A stretch of DNA of 64,000 nt. Source: Comamonadaceae bacterium ALPHA2B. GTDB lineage: Bacteria; Pseudomonadota; Gammaproteobacteria; Burkholderiales; Burkholderiaceae_C. The stretch is taken from NCBI GenBank assembly GCA_005503065.1, contig SCOE01000008.1, positions 62,001 to 126,000 on the forward strand. The letters run 5' to 3'. The notes below the pieces were generated by a model. It was not told the DNA's origin and searched no databases. It saw only the letters and a program-made list of their open reading frames with translations. Of the stretch, positions 34,477-42,682 are shown one piece after another. The position numbers and the translations under genes are program-made. Position 1 is the first letter of the stretch. Each line of letters opens with the position of its first letter.

Positions 34477-34917
34477 TCAAGCCGCGAGGAGTGGAGCAGC
34501 CGCTGCGGGCGCCTTCGCCGCCGCCGTCTGTCCAATCTCCTGCCAGGCCTGCGCCACCGGGGCGATCAGTGCAGCGACCTCGGCCACGGCCTGCGCGTCG
34601 TTGCGAAGGTTGGCGACCGTCAGGCGCGACACGCAGTAGTCATACAGCGCGCCGAGTCTCTCGGCCAGCTCGCCGCCCTGGGCACTGTCCAGCCCGCCCT
34701 TGAGGCCTTCATCGATGAAGCGGATCGCCCGGCCGAGTTGCGTGCCCTTGGCCACGATGTCACCACGGTGCAATGCGGCCTCGGCCTGCGCCAGCGAATG
34801 GCGCAGGCCGCCGAAGACCAGGCCGATGAGCTGGTGCGGGCTTGCGCCGTCCACATTGGTCTCGACACTCACCTTGCGGTAGGCGTTGGCGGCTCTGGCG
34901 TACGGGGCGATGTACAT
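34477..34917 (-). CDS. fliS: flagellar secretion chaperone FliS
   Basis: A 146-residue four-helix chaperone of flagellin. MYIAPYARAANAYRKVSVETNVDGASPHQLIGLVFGGLRHSLAQA is the FliS signature, followed by RAIRFIDEGLKGGLD and LYDYCVSRLTVANLRND. The C-terminus is alanine-rich. It is preceded by a sigma-28 promoter and followed by fliT. Confidence 0.95.
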   Translation of the reverse strand: MYIAPYARAANAYRKVSVETNVDGASPHQLIGLVFGGLRHSLAQAEAALHRGDIVAKGTQLGRAIRFIDEGLKGGLDSAQGGELAERLGALYDYCVSRLTVANLRNDAQAVAEVAALIAPVAQAWQEIGQTAAAKAPAAAAPLLAA

Positions 34918-34948
34918 GGTGTCTTCTTCCTGATGCTGTATACCTTCT

Positions 34949-34975
34949 TTATCGGCATTCCGGGCGCCGACTCAA
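34949..34975 (-). promoter_or_regulatory. sigma-28 (FliA) promoter for fliS-fliT
   Basis: On the minus strand TTGA (34975-34972, followed by G) is separated by 15 bases from GCCGATAA (34956-34949), a perfect -10 match. The -35 agrees at 2 of 4 core bases. The element ends 31 bases before the fliS start codon. Confidence 0.65.
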
Positions 34976-35070
34976 GGGCTCGGCGCGCTTTTCGTCGGCC
35001 GGCTGGAGCGATTCGGTCCAGGCGGTGCCGACGACGGCGCGCACGCGACCGGATCCGGCGGTCGACAGCA

Positions 35071-36531
35071 TCAGTTGGTGGACTTGTTCCACTGCGCGAT
35101 CTGGTTGGTGATGTAGGTGCTCAGCGAATTCAGGGAGGCAACCTTGGTGTCCAGCGCCGTGTACTGGGCGCGCAGTCGCGCCTCGGTCGCCGTCAGGCGG
35201 TTGTTCATCGCGTCCTGATCGCTGCTGTTGACTTTCTTCTGCTGGTCCAGCGAGGCCGTCTTGCTTGCGATCGCGCCGCCTGTGCCGAGAATTGAATCCA
35301 TCAGGCCCTTGAGCTTGAGGCCGAAGCCCTGCGTGGCGTCGTTGCCGGTCGCATTGGTGAAGAATTTTTGGACGTCGTCCGGCGAGTTGGCCAGCGCTGC
35401 GCTGAACTTGGTACTGTCGAGCGCGATGCTGCCATCACCCGTCTTCGAGACACCGATGCCAAGGCTCGACAGCATCGAGATGTTGCCGGAGGTCGTGGTG
35501 CTGAGCAGTCGTCGCAGGGCGTTCTGCATCGAGACAGTCGTCGAATCGCCCTGCAGCAGCGCCGCTGTCTTGGTCGACGCGTCGTACTTCGTCGCCTGGT
35601 TGAGCATGCTGTTGGTCGCGTTGTAGGCCGTCACGAAATCGTTGGCGAGCTTGGTGATGGCCGTGTTGTCGACGGCCAGGCTCACCTCCACCGCCGACGT
35701 CGTTTCCTTCACGAGCGTCATGCTCAGGCCGGGGACGGTGTTGGACAGCGTGTTCGTTTCCGAGTCGATGCTGATGCCGTTGAGCGTGGCATGCGCGTTC
35801 TGCCCCATCTGCAGGGCGCTCGCCTGAGCCGCGCCCCCCATGCCGAAGGCGCCCGCGCCCGGGTCGAAGGCGAAGCGGGAGAGGCCGGCATCGTCGGCAT
35901 CGTTCCCGTCGCCATCGATGACCTGCAGGCGAAAGCCCGAGGACTCACCGGTGGTGTTGGAGCGCAGCAGCAGACGCTCGCCGGTCGCGTCCGTGACCAC
36001 CGTGGCGGTCACGCCCGCATTGGCCGCATTGATCTTGGCTGCCATGCCCGAGACGGTCGCGTCCGCGGCGGTGATATCGATCGTGATCTCGCTGCTGCCG
36101 TCCTTGGCGACGAAGCTGCCCGAGCTCCAGTTCCCCAGCTGCAGCTTCATGGTGCCGGTTCCGGTCGAGGACCCCGAGGCGACCGCCGCCGAAGCCGCCG
36201 ACTGCGCCTTGGCGAGCTGGGAGACCTGAACGCTGAAGCTGGTCGCCGCCGCGCGTGCACTGTCGACGACCGTGGCCTTGACGACCGTGGCGTCAGAGGA
36301 CGTGGCCGTCTTGGCGTTCCAGGCGCTGGCGGTCGCCAGCTTGTTCGCAATGTCCTGCAAGGACGCGAACTGCGACTTGATGGAACCGTAAGCGGAAATC
36401 TTGCTGTCGATGGTCGTCGCGTTGGTCTGCAGCTTGGTGAGCGGGACCTTCTCGACGCTCATCAGCTTGGTGATGATCGACTCGACGTCCAGGCCGCTGC
36501 CGATGCCGGCGGATGAGACGGATGCTGCCAT
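35071..36531 (-). CDS. fliD: flagellar hook-associated protein 2 (filament cap) FliD
   Basis: A 486-residue cap protein. The N-terminal SSAGIGSGLDVESIITKLMSVEKVPLTKLQTNATTIDSKISAYGSIKSQFASLQ and the C-terminal FLAG-type helices (NRLTATEARLRAQYTALDTKVASLNSLSTYITNQIAQW) are typical. The D2-D3 region between is Ala/Gly/Thr-rich. The ATG at 36531 follows AGGAGAT. It is separated from fliC by a terminator-like hairpin and from fliS by 153 bases. Confidence 0.94.
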   Translation of the reverse strand: MAASVSSAGIGSGLDVESIITKLMSVEKVPLTKLQTNATTIDSKISAYGSIKSQFASLQDIANKLATASAWNAKTATSSDATVVKATVVDSARAAATSFSVQVSQLAKAQSAASAAVASGSSTGTGTMKLQLGNWSSGSFVAKDGSSEITIDITAADATVSGMAAKINAANAGVTATVVTDATGERLLLRSNTTGESSGFRLQVIDGDGNDADDAGLSRFAFDPGAGAFGMGGAAQASALQMGQNAHATLNGISIDSETNTLSNTVPGLSMTLVKETTSAVEVSLAVDNTAITKLANDFVTAYNATNSMLNQATKYDASTKTAALLQGDSTTVSMQNALRRLLSTTTSGNISMLSSLGIGVSKTGDGSIALDSTKFSAALANSPDDVQKFFTNATGNDATQGFGLKLKGLMDSILGTGGAIASKTASLDQQKKVNSSDQDAMNNRLTATEARLRAQYTALDTKVASLNSLSTYITNQIAQWNKSTN

Positions 36532-36579
36532 TCGAGATCTCCTTGAGTGCTTCAACCGCCGCCCGGGATTGCAGAGGGC

Positions 36580-36618
36580 AAAAGGGCAGCGAACGGAATT
36601 TTCCGTTGGCCGCCTTTT
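36580..36618. terminator. bidirectional-type terminator downstream of fliC
   Basis: An extended inverted repeat has AAAAGGG at one side and CCTTTT at the other. In the centre AACGGAA and TTCCGTT form a perfect 7-base stem. On the minus strand it reads as a hairpin ending in CCCTTTT, 57 bases after the fliC stop, consistent with rho-independent termination of the abundant flagellin mRNA. Confidence 0.65.
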
Positions 36619-36674
36619 CTTGAAGCGTGCAGGAAGCCGGCGATTCGGCCCCTGCTCTTGCGTTTGCCGAGGTC

Positions 36675-37823
36675 TTACTTCAGCAGCGACAGCACCGTCT
36701 GCGGAATCTGGTTGGCCTGGGCCACCATGGCCGTCCCGGCCTGTTGCAGGATCTGGGCGCGCGACAGGTTGGCCGTCTCGGCGGCGAAGTCGGCGTCCTG
36801 GATCCGGCTGCGTGCGGCAGAAGTGTTCTCGGCCGTGGTCTGCAGGTTGGACACGACGGACTCGAAGCGGTTCTGGATCGCGCCGAGCGTGGCGCGGGAA
36901 CTGTTGACCGATGCCAGGGCGCTGTCGAGCTGCGTGATCGCAGCCTGGGCACCGGTGAACGACGAGACGGTCAGCGAAGCGATGCCGGTGGTGCTGGTCG
37001 ATGCGCCGAAAGAAGCTGCAGCAGCGATGCTGGTCGTGGCAGTTGCGCCGGCGCCGGCAACGACGATGGCCGACGAGGAGGTCAGCGTCAACTGGCCCGA
37101 GACCGAGTCGTACGAGGCGCCGACACCAGTTTGCGAAGACACGCCGTTTATCGCCGTGGCGAGTTGGGCTGCACGCTCCTGGGCGCTGCCAGCTGCGGCG
37201 ATCGCGCCGACGGACGTGCCGTTGATGGTCAGGCCGCCCGCCGCGATGGCGGTGGCGAAACCGGTCATGCCGCTGGCCTGGACCGAGCCTTCGTATCGGG
37301 TCGTGGTGCCGCCGAGCGCGGCGGTGCCGACGTTGGCGATGCTGGTGATCGAGATCGTCTGGCCAGCGTTGGCGCCCACCTGGAAGGCGACGCCGTTGAA
37401 CGATCCGTCGAGCAGGTTGCGGCCGTTGAAGGAGGTCTGCGACGACACACGGTCGATTTCCGACGACAGCTGCGAGAACTCGGCCTGCAGGGCGTCGCGG
37501 TCGACCTGCGAGTTCGTGCCGTTGGATGCCTGGACGGCCAGTTCGCGCATGCGCTGCAGGTTGTTGCCGACTTGGCCCAGCGCGCCTTCAGCGGTTTGCG
37601 CCAGCGAGATGCCGTCGTTGGCATTGCGCACCGCTTGGTTCAGGCCACGCACCTGGGAACTCATGCGCTCGGAGATCGCGAGGCCAGCGGCATCGTCCTT
37701 GGCGCTGTTGATGCGCAGACCCGAGGACAGGCGCTGCAGGGAGGTGGACAGAGAGGACTGGCTCGCGCTGAGGTTGCGTTGGGCGGTGAGCGAGCTGATG
37801 TTGGTGTTGATGATCGAGGCCAT
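36675..37823 (-). CDS. fliC: flagellin
   Basis: A 382-residue flagellin, Cys-free. The D0-D1 N-terminus is [54 protein letters not shown]. The C-terminus [29 protein letters not shown] is equally conserved. The central 180-290 region is Ala/Thr/Ser-rich and variable. It is the only flagellin gene in the window and is monocistronic, with a sigma-28 promoter at 37922-37948 and a terminator at 36580-36618. Confidence 0.97.
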   Translation of the reverse strand: MASIINTNISSLTAQRNLSASQSSLSTSLQRLSSGLRINSAKDDAAGLAISERMSSQVRGLNQAVRNANDGISLAQTAEGALGQVGNNLQRMRELAVQASNGTNSQVDRDALQAEFSQLSSEIDRVSSQTSFNGRNLLDGSFNGVAFQVGANAGQTISITSIANVGTAALGGTTTRYEGSVQASGMTGFATAIAAGGLTINGTSVGAIAAAGSAQERAAQLATAINGVSSQTGVGASYDSVSGQLTLTSSSAIVVAGAGATATTSIAAAASFGASTSTTGIASLTVSSFTGAQAAITQLDSALASVNSSRATLGAIQNRFESVVSNLQTTAENTSAARSRIQDADFAAETANLSRAQILQQAGTAMVAQANQIPQTVLSLLK

Positions 37824-37921
37824 GTTGAGTAACTCCTAAACGGATTGATCCGGCATCGCTGCCAATGTCGCCAGTGGGCCACTGGCTTGCCAGACGGACC
37901 CGGTCGGGGCCGCTGAGTGGT

Positions 37922-37948
37922 TTTCGGGCGTCTCGCCCCCTGTCTTTA
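37922..37948 (-). promoter_or_regulatory. sigma-28 (FliA) promoter for fliC
   Basis: On the minus strand TAAA (37948-37945, followed by G) is separated by 15 bases from GCCCGAAA (37929-37922). The -35 is perfect and the -10 matches the conserved GCC and the A-rich end. It ends 98 bases before the fliC start codon. Confidence 0.75.
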
Positions 37949-38357
37949 GCGCTTTATTTTTCGAGTCGAACCCTAAAGATTGCAGCGCTGTGGCGGACAC
38001 GAGACCTGTAACAAGTGCCGGCACGGCGCGTCGCCAAACAACAACTACTGTTACGAAAAGTTCGTTTTCGCCACACTTTTGCGGGCCGAGGAGACGAATG
38101 AGGAGCAGATTGAGGCAAGCGCGCACTCGCCGTTTCTTACATCTTTGGTATTCGATACGTCGAACAGAAACTCCAAATAATGAGTTCTTTTGTTTCCCAA
38201 ACCTATTATTTGAGTACTTTTGTTGTAGGCAAATAGCTCGCCTCAATGTCAGACAGGGAGACATCGGGAACAGCAAAGTGCCTATTAAAGTTTTTGTTAC
38301 GAAATACACAATTTGCTCATCACATCGGGTCGACGACCCCAGCGGATGTAACCGAAT
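37949..38357 (+). other. A+T-rich upstream control region of flhDC
   Basis: No gene is credible here. Bases 38161-38220 have only 19 G or C in 60, very low for this genome. A near-identical pair TGAGTTCTTTTGTT (38181-38194) and TGAGTACTTTTGTT (38211-38224) forms direct repeats 30 bases apart. Palindromes TTCGA-4-TCGAA (38151-38164) and CGAAAA-5-TTTTCG (38054-38070) lie nearby. These are candidate sites for regulators of the flagellar master operon. No single core promoter stands out. Confidence 0.55.
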
Positions 38358-38690
38358 ATGACGAGCGAACAGATCCTGGCCGAGATCAAAGAGGCCAACC
38401 TCACCTACCTCATGCTGGCGCAAAGCCTCATCCGGCAGGACAAGCCCCAGGCCCTGTTCCGTCTGGGCATTTCCGAGGAATCGGCCGACCTCCTGGAAAC
38501 GCTTTCGCCCGCTCAGGTGATGAAGCTGGCGTCGGGCAACATGCTGCTGTGCCGATTCCGCGCAGACGACAACATGGTCTGGAGCCTCCTGACCAGCCAC
38601 AACCTGCAAGGGCGTACCGCCAACGACGCGACAGCCCGGCTGCACGCCAACATCGTGATGTCGGGACGATTCGCCGACGCGGCGTCTTGA
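38358..38690 (+). CDS. flhD: flagellar master regulator subunit FlhD
   Basis: A 110-residue helical activator subunit with the family pattern ILAEIKEANLTYLMLAQSLIRQDKPQALFRLGISEESADLLETLSPAQVMKLA. It pairs with FlhC to activate class II flagellar promoters with sigma-70. It is first in the flhDC operon, preceded by an A+T-rich control region. The next gene starts 24 bases later. Confidence 0.95.
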   Translation: MTSEQILAEIKEANLTYLMLAQSLIRQDKPQALFRLGISEESADLLETLSPAQVMKLASGNMLLCRFRADDNMVWSLLTSHNLQGRTANDATARLHANIVMSGRFADAAS

Positions 38691-38714
38691 GCGCAGGGTC
38701 CAGGAGCAACGATC

Positions 38715-39254
38715 ATGGCCACGAACAAGAGCGTCCTGAACGAATCGCGCCAGATCGACCGGGCCATCAGCCTGATCGAGATGGGCGCACGCCTGCAGGT
38801 CCTGGAGAGCGAGACCGAGCTTTCCTATGAACGACTGCTGCGCCTGTACAAGGAGGTGGCTGGACGCTCGCCGTCCAAGGGACAGTTGCCGTTCTCGACC
38901 GATTGGTTCCTCACGTGGCAGCCCAACATCCATGCCTCGTTGTTCCAGAACATCTACACCTACCTGTCCAAGACCAGTTCTCTCGAGAGCATCGACCTGT
39001 TGATCAAGGCCTATCAGCTCTATACCGAGCAGGTTGGCGCCTGCGCGCTTGAGCCGCTGCTGTCGATTACCCGTGCCTGGCGCCTCACGCGCTTCGTGGA
39101 CAACGACATGCTGCACATGACGGCCTGCAGTTGCTGCGGCGGCCACTTCATCACCGAACCGTACGAGAACGCCCGCCACTTCGTCTGCGGCCTGTGCGAG
39201 CCGCCGGCCAGGGCCGGCAAGGGAGCGGGCACGGGCGGGATTCATCTGCAGTGA
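38715..39254 (+). CDS. flhC: flagellar master regulator subunit FlhC
   Basis: A 179-residue DNA-binding subunit. It shows SRQIDRAISLIEMGARLQVLESETELSYERLLRLYKEV and SPSKGQLPFSTDWFLTWQPNIHASLF. The zinc-binding cysteines are in TACSCCGGHF and CGLCEPP near residues 138-160. Length is slightly under the enterobacterial protein. A strong terminator follows. Confidence 0.96.
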   Translation: MATNKSVLNESRQIDRAISLIEMGARLQVLESETELSYERLLRLYKEVAGRSPSKGQLPFSTDWFLTWQPNIHASLFQNIYTYLSKTSSLESIDLLIKAYQLYTEQVGACALEPLLSITRAWRLTRFVDNDMLHMTACSCCGGHFITEPYENARHFVCGLCEPPARAGKGAGTGGIHLQ

Positions 39255-39290
39255 TTGTGTTCAGCGCAGACCGAGCGGAAACCGCAAATA

Positions 39291-39313
39291 GGGGCCTCTG
39301 ACGGCCCCTTTTT
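39291..39313 (+). terminator. rho-independent terminator after flhDC
   Basis: GGGGCC and GGCCCC form a perfect 6-base stem with a 6-base loop, followed directly by TTTTT. It lies 37 bases after the flhC stop and separates flhDC from motAB. Confidence 0.9.
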
Positions 39314-39406
39314 CATGGACCGCACGCTCGCGGACACAGGCCCAATAGCGTCTGCCGCCGAAGCGCACAAAGCCTGAAGCGCCCTACCCGTTCCTCCTCA
39401 CACGCC

Positions 39407-40264
39407 ATGTTCGTCATCATCGGTTACCTGGTCGCGCTGGGCTGCATCTTCGGCGGCTACATCATCCACGGCGGCAACATCGCCGTGGTGCTGCACGCCC
39501 TTCCCATCGAGCTCATGGTGATCGGGGGCGGGGCCATCGGCGCCTTCATCGTGAACAACCAACCCAAGGTGCTCAAGGCTACCGTCAAGATGCTGCCCAA
39601 GGCCTTCCAGGGCTCCAAGTACACGAAGGCGCGCTACATGGAGCTGATGGCGATGCTCTACGACATCCTGCAGAAGGCGCGCAAAGACGGCCTGATGTCC
39701 ATCGAGAAGGACGTGGAAGCACCTGCCGAATCCCCCATCTTCCAGGCATATCCGACGGTGGGCAAGGACCACCACGTGGTCGAATTCACGACCGACTACC
39801 TGCGGATGATGGTGTCGGGCAACCTCAACTCCCACGAAATCGAGGCCCTGATGGACAGCGAGATCGAGACCCACCACCAAGAATCGCATGCGCCGGTATC
39901 GGCCATCGCGCGACTGGCTGGCGGCCTGCCCGCCTTCGGCATCGTGGCGGCGGTGCTTGGCGTGGTGAACACCATGGGCTCGGTCGGGCAGCCGCCAGCC
40001 GTCCTGGGTGCCATGATCGGCTCCGCGCTCGTGGGGACCTTCCTGGGCATCCTGCTGGCCTACGGCATCGTCGAACCGCTGGGCGGCCTGCTCGAGCAGA
40101 AGTCCGAGGATGGCACCAAGGAATTGCAATGCATCAAGACCACGTTGCTGGCCAGCATGCAGGGCTACAACCCGACCACGGCCATCGAGTTCGGCCGCAA
40201 GGTGTTGTTCTCCACCGAACGCCCTACCTTCAACGAGCTTGAAAGCCACGTGAAGAAGAAGTAG
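39407..40264 (+). CDS. motA: flagellar stator protein MotA
   Basis: A 285-residue inner-membrane proton channel subunit with four helices. The start is MFVIIGYLVALGCIFGGYIIHGGNIAVVLHALPIELMVIGGGAIGAFI and the last two helices include FGIVAAVLGVVNTMGSVGQPPAVLGAMIGSALVGTFLGILLAYGIVEP. The cytoplasmic loop near residue 90 carries the charged residues that contact FliG. motB follows after 51 bases. Confidence 0.96.
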   Translation: MFVIIGYLVALGCIFGGYIIHGGNIAVVLHALPIELMVIGGGAIGAFIVNNQPKVLKATVKMLPKAFQGSKYTKARYMELMAMLYDILQKARKDGLMSIEKDVEAPAESPIFQAYPTVGKDHHVVEFTTDYLRMMVSGNLNSHEIEALMDSEIETHHQESHAPVSAIARLAGGLPAFGIVAAVLGVVNTMGSVGQPPAVLGAMIGSALVGTFLGILLAYGIVEPLGGLLEQKSEDGTKELQCIKTTLLASMQGYNPTTAIEFGRKVLFSTERPTFNELESHVKKK

Positions 40265-40315
40265 CGCAGCACCCGCGCTGCGCTCCGACACCGCTCACCA
40301 CATCAGGACTCCCTC

Positions 40316-41383
40316 ATGGCCGCAGCCCCGGGCGCCAAGAAGCTCCAGCCCATCATCATCAAGCGTGTGAAGAAGGCTGCGCACGGCCACCACGGCGGTG
40401 CGTGGAAGATCGCCTACGCGGATTTCGTGACGGCCATGATGGCCTTCTTCCTGCTTATGTGGCTGCTCGGCTCGACAGCCAAGGGCGAACTGCAGGGCAT
40501 TGCCGCCTACTTCAACTCGCCGCTCAAGGTGGAGATGAGCGGCGGTCCCGGCGCCGGCAGCACCAGCAGCGTGGTGCCGGGCGGCGGCAAGGACCTCACC
40601 CGTTCGATCGGCGAAGTGCGCAAATCCGACGGGCGCAGCAACGACCCCAGCAAGATCGGCCAGGACGGCCGGCGCGAAGGCGACCGCGAGATTCCGCGCG
40701 AAAGTGCGCGGGAAAGCGCGCGCCAGCAGGACATCCGCAAACTCGCCGCCCTGCGCAGCAAGATCGAAAGCCTGATCGAGAACAATCCCAAGCTCAAGGA
40801 TTTCCGTTCGCAGATCAAGCTCGAGGTCACCCCCGAGGGCCTGGAGATCCAGATCCAGGACGCGCAGAACAGGCCCATGTTCGACACCGGCAGCGCGCTC
40901 GTGAAGCCGTACATGCGCGACATCCTGCGCGAGATCGGCAGCGCACTCAACGGGATCGACAACCGTGTGAGCCTGGCCGGCCACACCGATGCGGCGCCCT
41001 ACGGCAACGGCGACCGGGGCTACGGCAACTGGGAGCTCTCGGCCGATCGGGCCAATGCCTCCCGGCGTGAACTCGTCAGTTCCGGCATGGCGGATGACAA
41101 GCTCGTGCGCGTCATTGGCCTGGCGGCCAGCGACCTGCTGGACAAGTCCAATCCGATGGCGCCGCTCAACCGCCGCATCAGCGTGACGGTACTCACACGC
41201 GACGCGGAGGCACGGATGTTCGGCAACCGGCGGCTCGATGCCCCGGATGCGGTGAAGGCCATCACGGACCAGATCGGTCGCGAGGCGAACGCTCCGGCCG
41301 CGGCCTCGCCCAACACCACGCTGCAGGCGATGGCCGGTCCCCAAGCGCCGCCGGAGGCGGCGCAGCGCCAGGCCACACCCTGA
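40316..41383 (+). CDS. motB: flagellar stator protein MotB
   Basis: A 355-residue protein with one membrane helix containing the proton-binding Asp, D36 (WKIAYADFVTAMMAFFLLMWLLG). A plug and linker region follows. The C-terminal OmpA-like peptidoglycan-binding domain reads RVSLAGHTDAAPYGNGDRGYGNWELSADRANASRRELVSSGM. It anchors the stator to the cell wall. The Asp and the lack of Na+-type features suggest proton drive. Confidence 0.96.
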   Translation: MAAAPGAKKLQPIIIKRVKKAAHGHHGGAWKIAYADFVTAMMAFFLLMWLLGSTAKGELQGIAAYFNSPLKVEMSGGPGAGSTSSVVPGGGKDLTRSIGEVRKSDGRSNDPSKIGQDGRREGDREIPRESARESARQQDIRKLAALRSKIESLIENNPKLKDFRSQIKLEVTPEGLEIQIQDAQNRPMFDTGSALVKPYMRDILREIGSALNGIDNRVSLAGHTDAAPYGNGDRGYGNWELSADRANASRRELVSSGMADDKLVRVIGLAASDLLDKSNPMAPLNRRISVTVLTRDAEARMFGNRRLDAPDAVKAITDQIGREANAPAAASPNTTLQAMAGPQAPPEAAQRQATP

Positions 41384-41521
41384 ACACGACATCCGGTGCG
41401 CCGCAACGCGCTTTGTTCGCCACCGGGACCAGGCTCACGAATTGACGGCCTTGCGGCCTGCTAATCGGGCTTTAGCGATCGCCAGGGCTGCAGACAATGA
41501 ACGCCGCACCCGAAGCCCAGC

Positions 41522-42682
41522 ATGTCATCCAGCCAGGACAAAACGCTACCCGCCACACAGCGCAAGCTGGAGCAAGCACGCAAGGACGGCCAAGTTGCGC
41601 GTTCGCGCGATCTGGCCCACCTCGCGGTCGTCGGCAGCGGCGCGGTGGCACTGCTCCTGTTGGCGCCAACGGGCTTTCGCCACATGCGCGAAGCGCTTGC
41701 AGCCGCCCTGCGCTTCAATGCCCATGACGTGGCGACGCCCTCGCACATGCTGGAGCGCTTGGCCCACCTCGCGGGCCTCGGACTCGTGGCCTGCATCGCG
41801 TTCGCGGCCATCGTCGTGGCGGCGGCCGTCGCAAGCACCGTGGCCGCAGGCGGATGGATCGCGACGGCAAAGCCCATCACGCCCGACTTCGCCAAGCTCA
41901 ACCCCCTGTCCGGGCTTCGCAACCTGCTGAGCAAGCAGCAATTCGCGAACGTCGCGAAGCTCGTTCTGCTGTCCCTCATGCTCGCCGTCCTGGGTTGGCT
42001 CTTCGTCCGGAACAACATCGATGCCGTGGTCCGGCTGGTTCTGCAGCCCTCGCCGGCCGCACTGGCGATGGTGGCCGACTGGATGGTGGCAGGCATGGCC
42101 CTGGTGATGCTGGTCCTGGTCGCCGCGGCGGTCGTGGACGTGCCGCTGCAGGCGTACTTCCACCGCGCGAAGCTGCGCATGTCGCACCAGGAGGTCAAGC
42201 AGGAACACAAGGAGTCGGACGGTGACCCGCACCTCAAGGGACGCATGCGTTCGGCGGCGCGCGAGATCGCGCAACGCACCAGCATCACCGCCGTTCCGCG
42301 CGCCGACTTCATCCTGATGAACCCGACCCACTACGCCGTGGCCCTGCGCTACGACGAGTCGACCATGAATGCGCCCCACGTCATTTCGAAGGGTGCCGAC
42401 CTGCTGGCGATGAAGATTCGCGAGGTGGCGACCGAACACCGCATCCCGGTCGTCCAGTCGCCGGTGCTCGCGCGGGCCCTCTATGCGCATGCCGAACTGG
42501 ACCGGCCCATTCCCACCGCGCTCTACACCGCGGTCGCCCAGATCCTCGCCTACGTCTACCGCCTCAAGGCAGCGCTGCGCGGCGAGGGGCCCGCCCCGAC
42601 AGAGCAGCCCGATCCGCAGGTACCAGCTGAGCTCGATCCTCACAACATCGCCGCCACGGCTGACCGAGGAGAAGCGGCATGA
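41522..42682 (+). CDS. flhB: flagellar type III export switch protein FlhB
   Basis: A 386-residue membrane protein with four helices and a cytoplasmic domain. The autocleavage site is N267-P-T-H270 (FILMNPTHYAVALRYDE). The start MSSSQDKTLPATQRKLEQARKDGQVARSRDL matches the family. It sets substrate specificity for hook versus filament export together with FliK. The stop overlaps the flhA start (ATGA). The C-terminal tail after residue 355 is Pro/Glu-rich. Confidence 0.95.
   Translation: MSSSQDKTLPATQRKLEQARKDGQVARSRDLAHLAVVGSGAVALLLLAPTGFRHMREALAAALRFNAHDVATPSHMLERLAHLAGLGLVACIAFAAIVVAAAVASTVAAGGWIATAKPITPDFAKLNPLSGLRNLLSKQQFANVAKLVLLSLMLAVLGWLFVRNNIDAVVRLVLQPSPAALAMVADWMVAGMALVMLVLVAAAVVDVPLQAYFHRAKLRMSHQEVKQEHKESDGDPHLKGRMRSAAREIAQRTSITAVPRADFILMNPTHYAVALRYDESTMNAPHVISKGADLLAMKIREVATEHRIPVVQSPVLARALYAHAELDRPIPTALYTAVAQILAYVYRLKAALRGEGPAPTEQPDPQVPAELDPHNIAATADRGEAA

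Noticed and set aside
36619-36674. sigma-28 promoter for fliD
   Set aside because: CAAA and GCCGAATC are present on the minus strand but only 13 bases apart, and the -10 is poor. fliD may use read-through or another promoter.
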